Part shown: piece after piece, positions 45,607 to 56,451 of the stretch
Numbering within the stretch: position 1 is the first letter of the stretch
Layout: every line of letters starts with the position of its first letter
NCBI RefSeq assembly: GCF_002252675.1
Contig: NZ_NQKY01000017.1
Location: 1-64,000 of the forward strand
Length of the DNA: 64,000 nucleotides
From: Synechococcus sp. BO 8801
GTDB taxonomy: Bacteria > Cyanobacteriota > Cyanobacteriia > PCC-6307 > Cyanobiaceae
Reading direction: 5' to 3'
Made by a program: the position numbers and the translations under genes
Notes under the pieces: model-generated
What the model was told of the DNA's origin: nothing
Database searches by the model: none
Seen by the model: only the letters and a program-made list of their open reading frames with translations

Positions 45607-46829
45607 TCGCGTTCAGCGCCACGGTTCGCGGCGCCCGGCGCAACGGACTGGGGCTGCTGCTCACCCCACTGGTGCTGCTGCGCCGCTCCGTACAGGGGCT
45701 GGCCCTGGCCCTGGAGCGCATGATCTGGCGGGAACTGATCGCGGACGAGGTCCCCGCCAACCCGCTCGTCAGCCTGCTGGCCTTCCTGCTGTTCTCCGGC
45801 CTCTGCCTGCTGGTCAGCCTCCAGGGGGCCGCCGGCTACGTGCTCGGCCTGCTGCTGTTCCTGCTGCCGATGGAGTGGCTGATGGCCCGGCTGGGCTACG
45901 GCGCGCCGGTGCTGCGGCGGGTGCAGCTGCAGAGCTGGGGTGACCGCCTCCACCTGTTCGTGGACACGCCCGGGGGCAGCGAACGGCTGGAGGTGGAGCG
46001 GGCCGCCATCACGGCCGTGCTGATCCGCCAGGCCAGCGTCCAGCTGCCGCCGCTGGGGGAGCGGCCCCTTGGCTGGGATCTGGTTCTTGCCGTGGCCGAT
46101 CCCGCCGGGGAGCACCTGCTGGCCCGGGCCGCCAGCTTCTCCGGCGCCTGGCAGCAGGCCCACGCCCTGGCCGCCGATCTGGCGGTGCCCCTGCGCCTGG
46201 CCGGCGCCCTTGAGGCCCGCCAGCTCGCCGGGTCCCGGCCGGAAGGGCCGCAGCCGGACGATGTCTGGATGGTGGAAACGGGAGCTTCCGCCACACGCCT
46301 GATCCGCCGCCGCCGCGGCGTGGGCGCGGCCCAGTGGTGGCGCTCCTTCGCCGAGCAGGGCAGCTACCTGCTGTTCGTCGCCGTGCTCAACACCGTGATG
46401 GTGAAGTACGGCGGCTTCCTGGTCTGGATGTTCGGGCCGCGCCTGGGCCTGAGCGAACCCACCACCCTGGTGCTGGATCTCTCCCTGCCGGGCCTGCTGT
46501 CGCTGGCCCTGCCGGAGTGGACCGTGGTCCAGGCCCTGCTGGTGGTCGCCGCCCTCGGTGCCGCCGGCATCGGCAGCTACCGGCAGTGGTGCCCCCAGGA
46601 GCTCTCCCTGACGGGCGACCAGTTCCGCCTCCGTCGCCCGGGCCAGCCCAGCCGCCAGCTGCCGCTGCGGCTGGTCACCGGGGCGCTGCTGCTGGGCGGC
46701 CCCGACCCCCGGGTGATCCTCTGGAGCGAACGCCGGCCGCCGATCGTGGTGGACGGCCTCTCCGGTGAGCGGGAGGCGGCCGAGCTGCTGGAGAAACTGG
46801 AGGCCATGCTGGATCGGACGCAGGGATGA
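45603..46829 (+). CDS. hypothetical multi-pass membrane protein
   Basis: 408 residues from a TTG start that overlaps the PAP2 stop. Two membrane segments lie near the N-terminus (about 55-95, [17 protein letters not shown] and [15 protein letters not shown]). Then comes a soluble domain of ~150 residues (about 110-245) with PH-like strand pattern, two or three later membrane segments (about 255-325), and a C-terminal soluble part ([27 protein letters not shown]). I recognise no named family. Overlaps of 4 bases on both sides couple it to the phosphatase and the beta-lactamase. Confidence 0.65.
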   Translation: MIAFSATVRGARRNGLGLLLTPLVLLRRSVQGLALALERMIWRELIADEVPANPLVSLLAFLLFSGLCLLVSLQGAAGYVLGLLLFLLPMEWLMARLGYGAPVLRRVQLQSWGDRLHLFVDTPGGSERLEVERAAITAVLIRQASVQLPPLGERPLGWDLVLAVADPAGEHLLARAASFSGAWQQAHALAADLAVPLRLAGALEARQLAGSRPEGPQPDDVWMVETGASATRLIRRRRGVGAAQWWRSFAEQGSYLLFVAVLNTVMVKYGGFLVWMFGPRLGLSEPTTLVLDLSLPGLLSLALPEWTVVQALLVVAALGAAGIGSYRQWCPQELSLTGDQFRLRRPGQPSRQLPLRLVTGALLLGGPDPRVILWSERRPPIVVDGLSGEREAAELLEKLEAMLDRTQG

Positions 46830-47767
46830 TGGACCCGATGGCCCCCCGCAGCACCCAGTCCCTGGCTGCAGGCCTGGCGGCAGCCCTGGTGGCGCTGCTG
46901 CCAGACATCGCCGTCGCGCCCGCCGCTGCCGCGCCCGCTGCCCCGGGGCCCGTCAAGCCGGAAGCCGCAGCGGAGGTCGCGCTGGCGGCGCTGGAGGCCC
47001 GCTCCGGTGGACGACTGGGGGTGTTCGCCATCGACACCGCCAGCGGTGCCCGGATCGGCCATCGGGCAGACGAACGCTTTCCCCTCTGCAGCACCTTCAA
47101 GGCGATCCTGGCGGGAGCCGTGCTCCACAGGAGCCAGCGGCAGCCGGGCTTCCTGGAGCAGCGGATCCGCTTCGGCCGAGAGGATCTGGTGACCCACTCG
47201 CCGATCGCCGAGCAGCACCTCGAAGGCGGCCTGACGGTGGCGGAGATGGCCGCCGCCACCGTCCAGTACAGCGACAACACCGCCGCCAATCAGCTGATGG
47301 CACGCCTGGGCGGCCCCGCCGGCCTGACCGCCTTCGCCCGCTCCACCGGCAACCGCACCTTCCGGCTCGATCGCTGGGAAACCGCCCTCAACTCCGCCAT
47401 CCCCGGCGATCCCCGCGACACCGACACCCCCAGCGGCATGGGCACCAGCTTCCAGGCCCTGGTGCTCGGTAGCGCCCTGGACCTGCCCCAGCGCCGTCGA
47501 CTGCAGGACTGGCTGATCGGCAACACCACCGGCGATCGGCGCGTGCGGGCCGGGGTGCCGCCGGGCTGGCGGGTGGGCGACAAGACCGGCACCTGCGGCG
47601 CCTACGGCACCGCCAACGACGTGGCCGTGCTCTGGCCGCCGGAGCGGGGGCCGATCGTGCTGGCCATCTTCCACACCCAGGTCGATCCGGCCGCCCAGGC
47701 ACAGGATGGGGTGCTCGCCGCAGCCGCCACGATCGTGGCCGAGGCGTTCAGGCCGGCAGGCAGGTGA
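46826..47767 (+). CDS. class A beta-lactamase, KPC/GES-like
   Basis: 313 residues with a signal peptide. All class A elements are intact: S89-T-F-K92 (Ambler 70/73), S149-D-N (130), E185 and N189 of the omega loop (166/170), and K253-T-G (234). Cys88 and Cys257 correspond to Ambler 69 and 238, the disulfide pair typical of class A carbapenemases such as KPC, SME, NMC-A and GES. Surrounding blocks ([58 protein letters not shown]) closely follow KPC style. The gene is coupled by ATGA to the membrane protein. Spectrum is inferred from sequence only. Confidence 0.93.
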   Translation: MMDPMAPRSTQSLAAGLAAALVALLPDIAVAPAAAAPAAPGPVKPEAAAEVALAALEARSGGRLGVFAIDTASGARIGHRADERFPLCSTFKAILAGAVLHRSQRQPGFLEQRIRFGREDLVTHSPIAEQHLEGGLTVAEMAAATVQYSDNTAANQLMARLGGPAGLTAFARSTGNRTFRLDRWETALNSAIPGDPRDTDTPSGMGTSFQALVLGSALDLPQRRRLQDWLIGNTTGDRRVRAGVPPGWRVGDKTGTCGAYGTANDVAVLWPPERGPIVLAIFHTQVDPAAQAQDGVLAAAATIVAEAFRPAGR

Positions 47768-48887
47768 GCACCAGCTGGTCGCGGTGCACCACCGCATCCC
47801 CCACCGGCCCCAGCCGGCGGCGCACCTCCTCGCTGCTGAGGCCCATGATCCGGCGCAGCTCCTCGCTGCTCAGGGTGCTCAGGCCCCGCCCCAGTTCGCG
47901 GCCGTCGCTGGCCAGCACCCGCACCGCGTCACGCCGGGAGAAGTGGCCCTCCACCTCACGGATGCCCACCGCCAGCAGGGAGGCCCCCTGCTGCAGCAGG
48001 GCCCGCTCGGCGCCCGCGTCCACCCGCACGCTGCCCTTCACCAGCAGGGCATGGGCCAGCCAGCTCTTGCGGTCGGCCAGGGGGGTGGCGCTGGGCTGGA
48101 ACACCGTGCCCACCTTCTCGCCGGCGAACAGGGCATCGAGCACCGCCGGATCGCGGCCATCGGCCAGGCGCACCCGGATGCCGCTGGAGGTGGCGATGCG
48201 GGCCGCCGCCAGCTTGGTGGTCATGCCGCCCGTGCCCCACTGCCCGCCCCCCTCGGCCACGTGGCTGAGGCGCTCCAGTTCGGCCAGGTCGCGCACCTCC
48301 TCGATCGGGCTGGCATCGGCATCGGTGCGGGGGTTGCCGGAATAGAGGCGGTCGACATCAGTGAGCAGCACCAGTTCATCGGCGCCGATCGCCACAGCCA
48401 CCAGGGCCGAAAGGGTGTCGTTGTCACCGAAGCGCAGTTCGTCGGTGGCCAGGGTGTCGTTCTCGTTCACCACCGGCAGCACCCCCCACTCCAGCAGCTG
48501 CTCCAGGGTGCGGCAGGCGTTCTGGTAGCGGCGCCGGGAAGCCAGATCGCTGCGGGTGAGCAGCACCTGGGCCACCGCCATCCCCCGCACGGCGAAGGCC
48601 TCCTGGTACAGCCCCATCAACCGGCCCTGGCCGACGGCGGCGGCCGCCTGCAGGGCCACCACCTCGGTGGGGCGCCGGCTGAAGCGGAGCGCCTCGCAGC
48701 CCAGGCCCACGGCGCCACTGGTGACCAGGGCCAGGCGGTCGCCCCGGCGCTGCTGGCGGCCGAAGCTGGCGGCCAGATCGGCGATCACCGCCGCCGTGGG
48801 CCGCTCGGGGGTGCCCCGCAGCAGGCTGGTGCCCACCTTGATCACACGCCGCAGGCCGCCGGCGGCGGGTGTGCCGGAGGTCCCCAT
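47748..48887 (-). CDS. proB: glutamate 5-kinase
   Basis: 379 residues. It catalyses the first step of proline synthesis. The amino-acid kinase domain has [45 protein letters not shown] and [12 protein letters not shown]; a C-terminal PUA domain follows ([26 protein letters not shown]). The last 20 bases overlap the beta-lactamase gene on the other strand. The start shares TGATG with the yqeG stop. Confidence 0.95.
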   Translation of the reverse strand: MGTSGTPAAGGLRRVIKVGTSLLRGTPERPTAAVIADLAASFGRQQRRGDRLALVTSGAVGLGCEALRFSRRPTEVVALQAAAAVGQGRLMGLYQEAFAVRGMAVAQVLLTRSDLASRRRYQNACRTLEQLLEWGVLPVVNENDTLATDELRFGDNDTLSALVAVAIGADELVLLTDVDRLYSGNPRTDADASPIEEVRDLAELERLSHVAEGGGQWGTGGMTTKLAAARIATSSGIRVRLADGRDPAVLDALFAGEKVGTVFQPSATPLADRKSWLAHALLVKGSVRVDAGAERALLQQGASLLAVGIREVEGHFSRRDAVRVLASDGRELGRGLSTLSSEELRRIMGLSSEEVRRRLGPVGDAVVHRDQLVLTCLPA

Positions 48888-49396
48888 CAGCCCGGGACCG
48901 AGCCCACCCAGCGGGCCATGCGCAGCTCCAGGTTCTGCAGCCGGTCCTGGCGGCAGGGTTCACCGTCGGGATCGATCGGCTTGACCAACACCGTGAACAG
49001 GCCCATGCGGTTGCCCACCAGCACGTCGGTGAACAGCCGGTCGCCCACCAAGGCCACCGCGGCCGGGGGCAGGGCGAGGTCCTGGAGCACCTTGCGCAGG
49101 GCCGCCCGCCGCGGCTTGCCCGCCGAGGTGGTGTAGGGGAGGCCCATGGTGTCGGCCACCGCCCCGATGCGGCGGCGGGAGGGGTTGTTGCTGAGCAGGT
49201 GCAGGGGCATGCGCTCACGGGCGTGGCGCAGCCACACCTCGGCCTGCAGGGGCATGGTGGCCTGACGGCGCGGCAGCAGGGTGCGGTCGACGTCGAGGAC
49301 GAGGGCGCGAATGCCACGATCGACAAGCTCCTGCAGGGGCAGGTGCGCCAGGGACGTTCCCGGCAGCCAGTCGGGCGTGAGCAGATCGCGCAGCAT
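48887..49396 (-). CDS. yqeG: YqeG family HAD phosphatase
   Basis: 169 residues, HAD IIIA subclass with no cap. Motif I is LVLDVDRTLL (the second Asp present), motif II LHLLSNNP, motif III GKPRRAAL, motif IV VGDRLFTDVLVGNRMG. In other organisms members act on phosphatidylglycerophosphate or have unknown substrates. It is coupled at both ends (TGATG overlaps) with proB downstream and the DUF3727 gene upstream. Confidence 0.9.
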   Translation of the reverse strand: MLRDLLTPDWLPGTSLAHLPLQELVDRGIRALVLDVDRTLLPRRQATMPLQAEVWLRHARERMPLHLLSNNPSRRRIGAVADTMGLPYTTSAGKPRRAALRKVLQDLALPPAAVALVGDRLFTDVLVGNRMGLFTVLVKPIDPDGEPCRQDRLQNLELRMARWVGSVPG

Positions 49397-49944
49397 CAGT
49401 CGTCGCTCTCCCGTTCGTCGAGCTCGGCCTCGATGCGGGGCTGGACCCGCTCGAACTCCTCCCCTTCCACCATCACCGCGTCGGCGCCGTCCATGCGGGC
49501 CACCACGAAGAAGGGATCCAGGGGGATGTAGAGGCCGTACTCCTCATCGCCGGCCATGAAGCTCACGAGCAGCTCGTAGGTCTCGCTGTCATCATCGCCC
49601 TCCTCGTCCTCGAGGTCGTCGGGATCGGGCTCCTCCAGCTCACCGCTGACGGTGAGGGTGACGGCGGAACGCACCAGGGTGAGATCGTGCTCCTGGAGCA
49701 CCACATCCGCCACCGACAGGATCGGCTCGGTGGCATCGAGGGTCTCCACCAGCTCGGGGTCGTCGTCCTCCCGCAGGCGGAACAGGCACACCGGGGTGTC
49801 CACCGGGGTCAGCAGGGCGTAGTCGTGGCCGTCGAGGGGGATCAGCTGCTCCAGGAAGCAGAGCAGCTGGCGGCCGCTGCCGTCCCGCACCTGCACGGTG
49901 GGCACATCGCCGGAGCCCGTCATCGCAGGGGGGTCGGAGGCCAT
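49396..49944 (-). CDS. DUF3727 family protein
   Basis: 182 residues. A conserved region (VRDGSGRQLLCFLEQLIPLDGHDYALLTPVDTPV; ILSVADVVLQEHDLTLVRSAVTLTVSGEL) is followed by a very acidic stretch (EEPDPDDLEDEEGDDDSE). A second small domain follows (YELLVSFMAGDEEYGLYIPLDPFFVVARM). DUF3727 occurs in cyanobacteria and plastids, with no firm function. An ATG seven codons downstream is an alternative start. It lies in the ruvX-DUF3727-yqeG-proB run. Confidence 0.85.
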   Translation of the reverse strand: MASDPPAMTGSGDVPTVQVRDGSGRQLLCFLEQLIPLDGHDYALLTPVDTPVCLFRLREDDDPELVETLDATEPILSVADVVLQEHDLTLVRSAVTLTVSGELEEPDPDDLEDEEGDDDSETYELLVSFMAGDEEYGLYIPLDPFFVVARMDGADAVMVEGEEFERVQPRIEAELDERESDD

Positions 49945-49963
49945 CAAGAGGAAGCGGGTCTTC

Positions 49964-50494
49964 TCAGAATGAATCAGCGCCGGCCCGACTGCCCACGGCG
50001 ATGGCCGCCGGGGCGACCGGATCGGCCGTGAACGCGGCCGTGAACGCAGCGGGATCGAGCGGTTCGGGCCCCTCCCGCAGCCACTGCTCCAGCAGCAGCA
50101 CCGCCGCGGCGCTGTCGAGCCGGCCGCTGCGGTCGCCGTGTAGGCCGAAGCGCTCGCCGGCCGCCCAGCTGCTGGCGTGCTCATCCACCCAGGCCAGGGG
50201 CAGGGGCTGGCCGAGGGCCGCCAGGGCCCTGGCCAGCCGCAGGCCGTAGCGGCGGCAGTGGACCCCCTGGGGGGTGGGCCTCTGGCCGGCATCGAGGGGA
50301 AGGCCAACCACCAGCGCCGTCACCCGCCGCTGGCGCACCAGCTCCAGCAGCCGGCCCAGGTCGGCCTGGAACTCCCCCCGGGCCAGGGCCGGCAGGGGCG
50401 TCACCGTGACGCCCAGGGGATCACAGCCCGCCAGCCCGATGCGTCGGCGACCCACATCGAGGGCCAGCACCGAACGCGGGCTGGGCGGCGCCAT
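49964..50494 (-). CDS. ruvX: putative Holliday junction resolvase / pre-16S rRNA nuclease YqgF
   Basis: 176 residues. RNase H-like fold: LALDVGRRRIGLAGCDPLG with the first acidic residue, VVGLPLDAGQRPTPQG, WVDEHASSWAA with Asp-Glu, and the late acidic pair in DRSGRLDSAAAVLLLEQWL. The C-terminal ~35 residues are Ala/Pro-rich and probably disordered. The start abuts the upstream gene's stop without a gap. Confidence 0.9.
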   Translation of the reverse strand: MAPPSPRSVLALDVGRRRIGLAGCDPLGVTVTPLPALARGEFQADLGRLLELVRQRRVTALVVGLPLDAGQRPTPQGVHCRRYGLRLARALAALGQPLPLAWVDEHASSWAAGERFGLHGDRSGRLDSAAAVLLLEQWLREGPEPLDPAAFTAAFTADPVAPAAIAVGSRAGADSF

Positions 50495-51586
50495 TCAGCG
50501 CAGGACCAGGGGGGCGGTGGGCAGGCTGCCGAGGGGGCCGGTGGGGGTGGGCATGGGACGCCGCCGCGGCTGCAGCTGCTCCAGCACCGCCTCGATGCGT
50601 CGCGCCGCCCGCTTGGCCGGCTGGCCCTCCTGACGACGCCAGACGCTGCGGGCCATCAGCACCTCCTCGCCATGGGCCTCGGCCCCGAGGGCCTGGAGCC
50701 AGCGCTGGCGCTCACCGTCGCTCACTTCGCAACGCAGCCAGAGGCTGCCGCCCCCCTGAGCGATGCGGTGCAGCAACGACTCGGCCGCGTTGCCCAGCAG
50801 ATGGCCCCAGCCGGGGTGGACGCTCAGCTCCACCGCCTGGCCGCCGCCGGGATGCTCATCGAGCCAGCGCACGCCGGCCACGGCCTCATTGCGGATCGCA
50901 TCCACCAGCATCCAGCCATGGCTGCGGCTCTGGTCGAGCAGGTCCTCGATGCGGCGGTCCTGCAGCTGGCGCAGGTGGGCCGGGCAGGTGGCCTGCTCCA
51001 GATGCCACAGCAGCGGGGCGGTGCGGCGGTTGAGCGGGCGAAGCTGCAGATCGGCTGGAGCGGCGGGGGCAGGCCGGTCGGCTGGGAGCTGCCAGCGCCA
51101 GAGGCGATCGGTGCGCTGGGGCTGGAAGCCCTGCTCCCGCAGGGTGGCCAGCCGGGGGGTGTCGAGGCTGGAGGCGGTGGCGATCCAGCTGGCGGCGCCC
51201 TTGACCCGGCCGATGGCCTGGCGCAGCAGATCCCCAGCCAGGGGCGCCCCCTCCGTGGCGGCCAGGGCCAGGCGCAGGTGCTGCACCTGCCAGCAGGTGC
51301 CGCTGCGGTTGAGGCGGCGGCAGACGATCAGGCCCAGGGCCTGCTGGCGGGTGAGCCCCTGCCGCTGCAGGGCCACCAGCACCTGGGCGGCCACCGGGCG
51401 GCGGCTGGTCACCGCCGTCAGCAGCTGCTCCGGCAGGGCGAGCAGCAGCGAACGCTGCAGCAGGGGCTGCAGCGGCAGGAAGGCGGGGTCATCGAGCAGG
51501 GGGAGGTGCCAACCCTGCAGGGGTTCCACCGTCCAGGTGGGGGAGGTTCTGCCCTGGGCAGGCACTGGCACGGCAGGCACTGGCAC
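50495..51586 (-). CDS. conserved hypothetical protein with acetyltransferase-like C-terminal domain
   Basis: 363 residues. The N-terminal half contains VEPLQGWHLPLLDDPAFLPLQPLL and a region of mostly hydrophobic helices. The C-terminal half has a GNAT-like run (MLVDAIRNEAVAGVRWLDEHPGGGQ, VELSVHPGWGHLLGNAAESLLHRI). No classical R-x-x-G-x-G/A is present. It resembles a cyanobacterial conserved family with no known function. The first residues (PVPAVPVPAQG) come from a 15-base tandem duplication. It is adjacent to ruvX without spacing. Confidence 0.6.
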   Translation of the reverse strand: MPVPAVPVPAQGRTSPTWTVEPLQGWHLPLLDDPAFLPLQPLLQRSLLLALPEQLLTAVTSRRPVAAQVLVALQRQGLTRQQALGLIVCRRLNRSGTCWQVQHLRLALAATEGAPLAGDLLRQAIGRVKGAASWIATASSLDTPRLATLREQGFQPQRTDRLWRWQLPADRPAPAAPADLQLRPLNRRTAPLLWHLEQATCPAHLRQLQDRRIEDLLDQSRSHGWMLVDAIRNEAVAGVRWLDEHPGGGQAVELSVHPGWGHLLGNAAESLLHRIAQGGGSLWLRCEVSDGERQRWLQALGAEAHGEEVLMARSVWRRQEGQPAKRAARRIEAVLEQLQPRRRPMPTPTGPLGSLPTAPLVLR

Positions 51587-51663
51587 GGCAGACGACGGTG
51601 GAGAGGGGGGCGTGGGCGAATCGGAAACGACGCGGCGGGTGCTGGCGACGTCGTATCAGAATT

Positions 51664-52842
51664 CTACGTGGGACGCACCAGCACCAGAGGCGTGCGCTCG
51701 TTGGCGTTGCCGGCGGGATTGGGGCGCAGGGCCCGCATCAGCAGGGCTTCATCGGTGCCGCCGCTGGCGGCCAGCACCTTCACCCGCCCCAGGTCGTTGA
51801 CGTCCACCACCGCCACCGACACCCCGAGGGCCGCCGCCATCTGCTCGCACCAGGCGGCCGGCTGGTCCGGGCCCAGCACGATCGTCTGGTCGTAGGGGGG
51901 CGTGGTGCCGGTGATGTCATCGATCAGGCGCGCCTGCTCGCCCGCCAGCCGATAGAACCAACCCTTGCTGCCCACCAGCTTCAGGGCGGTGCCCACCACC
52001 CAGGCACCGAGCACCCGGGCCGGGCCGGACACATCGATCAGGGTCTGCAGGCCGCAGGCCGTGGCCAGGGAGCTGGTGGGGTGGAACACCCGGCACAGCA
52101 GGCGGGCCAGGAAGGAGGGCTCCACCGTCGAGGGGTGGTGATAGCGGCCCTGGATCACCGCCAGGGGCGTCTCGCCGATGGTGAGCACATCACCCGGCTG
52201 CAGCAGGCCTGAGGTGTAGCGCTGTAGCACCTCCAGCGGATCGTCGAGCACCCCGAGCAGGTGGGTGCGCACCGGCAGCACCCGGCAGCGCTCCCCTTCG
52301 CGCCAGCCCGGGGCGGATGGGTCGCCTGGTTCCGGCTTCTGCAGCGGCAGCAGGATCCCCTGGCGCCGCTGCAGCCGGCCGAAGGGGCCGTAGTTCACCC
52401 AGTGGATGTCCATCCAGAGGGTGTCGAGCACGCTCTCCAGATCCAGGCCGCCGGGCGCGGTGAGGTTGAGGCGGATGTGGGCGGCGGTGGTCTTGCGGCC
52501 CTTGACGATGTAGGCGGCCCAGTAGCCATCAGGACGGGCCTCCTCGTCGGGGTGCAGCGGCGTGATGTGCAGCTCGTGGCGCACCTGGCTGACGTCACTG
52601 CGGCCCAGCAGGGTGGGCACCACCGTGATCTCGGGCACCATCACCTCCATGCGGGGGTGGGGGTTGCGGATCCGGATCTCGCCGGTGATCTCCAGGCCCT
52701 GGGCCCGGCGTCGCACCTGGAAGGATCCCGGCAGCAGCTGCAGGGGGGAGGCGGGCCGTAGGCGATGGCGCAGTTCAAGCACCACCAGGCCCAGGCCGAG
52801 GAGCAGCAGCAGAACCAGCAGGCAGGAAACGGGGAACGGCAA
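51664..52842 (-). CDS. F420-0:gamma-glutamyl-ligase-like membrane-anchored protein
   Basis: 392 residues. An N-terminal membrane helix (CLLVLLLLLGLGLVVLEL) and a ~150-residue domain peculiar to cyanobacteria are followed by a CofE-like part: LPVRTHLLGVLDDPLEVLQRYTSGLLQPGDVLTIGETPLAVIQGR, then DDITGTTPPYDQTIVLGP and VAVVDVNDLGRVKVLA. Cyanobacterial homologues are commonly annotated as F420-0:gamma-glutamyl ligase, but most cyanobacteria are not known to make F420 in the methanogen manner, so the substrate is open. Divergent from the PhoH gene. Confidence 0.7.
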   Translation of the reverse strand: MPFPVSCLLVLLLLLGLGLVVLELRHRLRPASPLQLLPGSFQVRRRAQGLEITGEIRIRNPHPRMEVMVPEITVVPTLLGRSDVSQVRHELHITPLHPDEEARPDGYWAAYIVKGRKTTAAHIRLNLTAPGGLDLESVLDTLWMDIHWVNYGPFGRLQRRQGILLPLQKPEPGDPSAPGWREGERCRVLPVRTHLLGVLDDPLEVLQRYTSGLLQPGDVLTIGETPLAVIQGRYHHPSTVEPSFLARLLCRVFHPTSSLATACGLQTLIDVSGPARVLGAWVVGTALKLVGSKGWFYRLAGEQARLIDDITGTTPPYDQTIVLGPDQPAAWCEQMAAALGVSVAVVDVNDLGRVKVLAASGGTDEALLMRALRPNPAGNANERTPLVLVRPT

Positions 52843-52927
52843 GCCGATACGTCAGGGAATGTCCGGCCGGAGCGTAGATGCGCCCGCGGACCTAGCTTCG
52901 GCCCCATGGAACCGGCAGGTCACAGGC

Positions 52928-54307
52928 ATGCGCAAGACCTTCGTGCTCGACACCAACGTGTTGCTGCATGACCCCCAGGCCCTGAACCGGTTCGAGGACA
53001 ACCAGGTGGTGATCCCGATCGAGGTGGTCGAAGAGATCGACCGTTTCAAGCGGGACCCCTCCGAGAAGGGCCGCAACGCCCGCCAGGTGTCACGGCTGCT
53101 CGACCAGCTGCGCGAGAAGGGCAACCTGGCCGAGGGGGTGCCGATCGACGACGTCAGCGGCGGCACCCTGAAGGTGGTGTTCTGCCGCAGCGAGACCCTG
53201 CGCCAGCTGCCCCCCGAGCTGAAGGCGGGCAACGGCGACAACAACATCCTGGCCGTGGCCCTGGAGCAGCGCCTGCAGGAGGTGGTGGGCAGCCAGCCGC
53301 CGGTGGTGCTCGTCACCAAGGACACCAACCTGCGCATCAAGGCCGATGCGGTGGGCCTGATCGCCCAGGACTACACCACCGACAAGGTGGACATGGCGGA
53401 CCTCTACCCGGGGTTCTGCGAGCGCTGGATGAGCGCCGAACTGATGGACCGGGTCAAGGCCGGCGACGGCCTGCCGGCGGATGCCATCCCGGAGCAGCCG
53501 GTTGCCGTCTCGCCGCTGCAGGCGAACGAGGGGGTGACCCTGGTGGATCTGGCCCAGCCGGCCCACACCCTGCTGGCCCGTTACAACGGCCGCACCGGAA
53601 CGCTGCAGCCGCTGCAGAAGTCAGCCAAGGCCAAGATGGGCCGCATCCAGCCCCGCAACCGGGAGCAGTCCTTCGCCCTCGATCTGCTGCTCGATCCGGC
53701 GGTGGCCCTGGTGACCCTGGTGGGCAAGGCCGGCACCGGCAAGACCCTGCTCGCCCTGGCGGCGGGCCTGCACCAGGTGGCCGATGAGCACCTCTACGAA
53801 CGGCTGCTCGTGACCCGCCCGGTGATCTCCCTGGGCAAGGAGATGGGCTTTCTGCCCGGGGATCTCGAGGAGAAGATGGCCCCCTGGATGCAACCGATCG
53901 TGGACAACCTCGACTTCCTGCTCGGTGGCGACGAGGGCCAGCCCGTCCGGGGGGGACACCGCCCGCCCCGCAGCAACTGGAGCGACCTCAAGGGCATGGG
54001 CCTGCTGGAAGTGGAGGCGATCAGCTACATCCGCGGCCGCTCGATCCCCCGCCAGTTCATGGTGGTGGACGAAGCCCAGAACCTCACGCCCCATGAGGTG
54101 AAGACGATCGTCACCCGGGTGGGGGAAGGCACCAAGATCGTGCTCACCGGTGATCCTTACCAGATCGACAATCCCTACGTGGATGCGGAAAGCAACGGGC
54201 TCACCTGGCTGGTGGAGCGGTTCAAGGGCCAGCTGCTCTCCGGCCACATCACCCTGATGCGGGGAGAACGCTCCGAACTGGCCGAGCTGGCCGCCAACCT
54301 GCTCTGA
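52928..54307 (+). CDS. phoH: PIN-PhoH (PhoH2-type) ATPase/ribonuclease
   Basis: 459 residues. An N-terminal PIN nuclease domain (FVLDTNVLLHDP, VVEEIDRFKRD, GDNNILAVAL, VTKDTNLRIKA with the acidic cluster intact) is joined to a PhoH helicase-like domain. That domain has Walker [40 protein letters not shown], Walker B MVVDEAQNLTPHE and LTGDPYQIDNPYV. PhoH2 proteins unwind and cleave RNA in other bacteria. A longer frame upstream lies antisense to the neighbouring gene and was rejected in favour of MRKTFVLD. Confidence 0.92.
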   Translation: MRKTFVLDTNVLLHDPQALNRFEDNQVVIPIEVVEEIDRFKRDPSEKGRNARQVSRLLDQLREKGNLAEGVPIDDVSGGTLKVVFCRSETLRQLPPELKAGNGDNNILAVALEQRLQEVVGSQPPVVLVTKDTNLRIKADAVGLIAQDYTTDKVDMADLYPGFCERWMSAELMDRVKAGDGLPADAIPEQPVAVSPLQANEGVTLVDLAQPAHTLLARYNGRTGTLQPLQKSAKAKMGRIQPRNREQSFALDLLLDPAVALVTLVGKAGTGKTLLALAAGLHQVADEHLYERLLVTRPVISLGKEMGFLPGDLEEKMAPWMQPIVDNLDFLLGGDEGQPVRGGHRPPRSNWSDLKGMGLLEVEAISYIRGRSIPRQFMVVDEAQNLTPHEVKTIVTRVGEGTKIVLTGDPYQIDNPYVDAESNGLTWLVERFKGQLLSGHITLMRGERSELAELAANLL

Positions 54308-54356
54308 GTAGCAGGTTCTGGATCGATCGAAGGGATCCGTGCCCTCTCCGGGACGA

Positions 54357-54791
54357 TCAATTCAGGAAGGTGCAGGTGACGACACCTGTGACGGTGACAC
54401 GCAGCCTGGCCTGCCGATGACTCGTGGCGGCCGGCGATCCCATGCACAGGACCCCGGTGGCGTCCCCGGACCAGCGACGGCTGTCGAACTGTCGGGTGGA
54501 GGCGCCGTTGCAGAACTGCGTGGCTCCACCGGAGGGTTGGGCGATCATGGCGTGGAGCCCGGACTTGTGGGCCACGGCACATCGCTCGCCGAAGGCAATC
54601 GTTTCAAGGACGCGGCTGGAGGCTTCGGCCATGGCCACGGTACGGCGATACTGGGGCAAGGCGACGGCGCTGATGATCCCCACGATGGCCACCACGATCA
54701 TCAGCTCGATCAGGGTGAACCCAGCCATCCCGGAGTTCCCCAGCTGTAAGGATTCAGGGCGGCTGCGTCGGGCGCTGATCCTGCGGAGCAT
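54357..54791 (-). CDS. type IV pilin (minor or major prepilin)
   Basis: 144 residues from the chosen ATG. The prepilin signature GMAG/FTLIELMIVVAIVGIISAVALPQY is intact with cleavage after Gly, Glu at +5 and a hydrophobic helix. The C-terminal domain is small, with Cys in ERCAVA, TQFCNG, GVLCMG and VVTCTF that could form the pilin disulfides. The leader would be 24 residues (MLRRISARRSRPESL...), or 48 if an ATG at 54863 is used; ATG 54728 would leave too short a leader. Processed by the PilD encoded at 21.7-22.5 kb. Confidence 0.88.
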   Translation of the reverse strand: MLRRISARRSRPESLQLGNSGMAGFTLIELMIVVAIVGIISAVALPQYRRTVAMAEASSRVLETIAFGERCAVAHKSGLHAMIAQPSGGATQFCNGASTRQFDSRRWSGDATGVLCMGSPAATSHRQARLRVTVTGVVTCTFLN

Positions 54792-54875
54792 GGACCACCG
54801 GGCGCGGCAGAGAACGTCGCGGGCAGACGGGGGAGGGGGATCGGAACGGGGGCTCTGGGACATTTCAGTCGTAGG

Positions 54876-54914
54876 GTTCCCCTTCTTCGTCGCCCGGTAG
54901 GAAGACCGGGGAAC
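54876..54914 (-). promoter_or_regulatory. imperfect stem-loop in the fumC-pilin spacer
   Basis: GTTCCCC (54876-54882) pairs with GGGGAAC (54908-54914), and TCTTC (54884-54888) with GAAGA (54901-54905), around a 12-base loop. It lies 12 bases ahead of the upstream alternative pilin ATG and 157 bases after fumC. It could be a pilin leader structure or a fumC terminator; there is no strong T-run. Confidence 0.4.
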
Positions 54915-55071
54915 TCAGAGGTGGGCCTCCCGGAAGAAGGCCATCCTTGAATGGATCCTGAAGCCGAAGAACGTCATCAGGGACACAACTCAAGGACCAC
55001 ACCATGGGTATTTCGTAGATCTTACGGACGATCCTCAGAAAATCAACCGGGCCGCTCCCAGACCCTCACCC

Positions 55072-56450
<1,379 letters not shown>

Positions 56451-56451
<1 letters not shown>

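Noticed and set aside
51664-52842. Proof of F420 biosynthesis
   Set aside because: The CofE-like domain is real, but no other F420 genes are present and the cyanobacterial family has an extra domain, so the pathway is not claimed.
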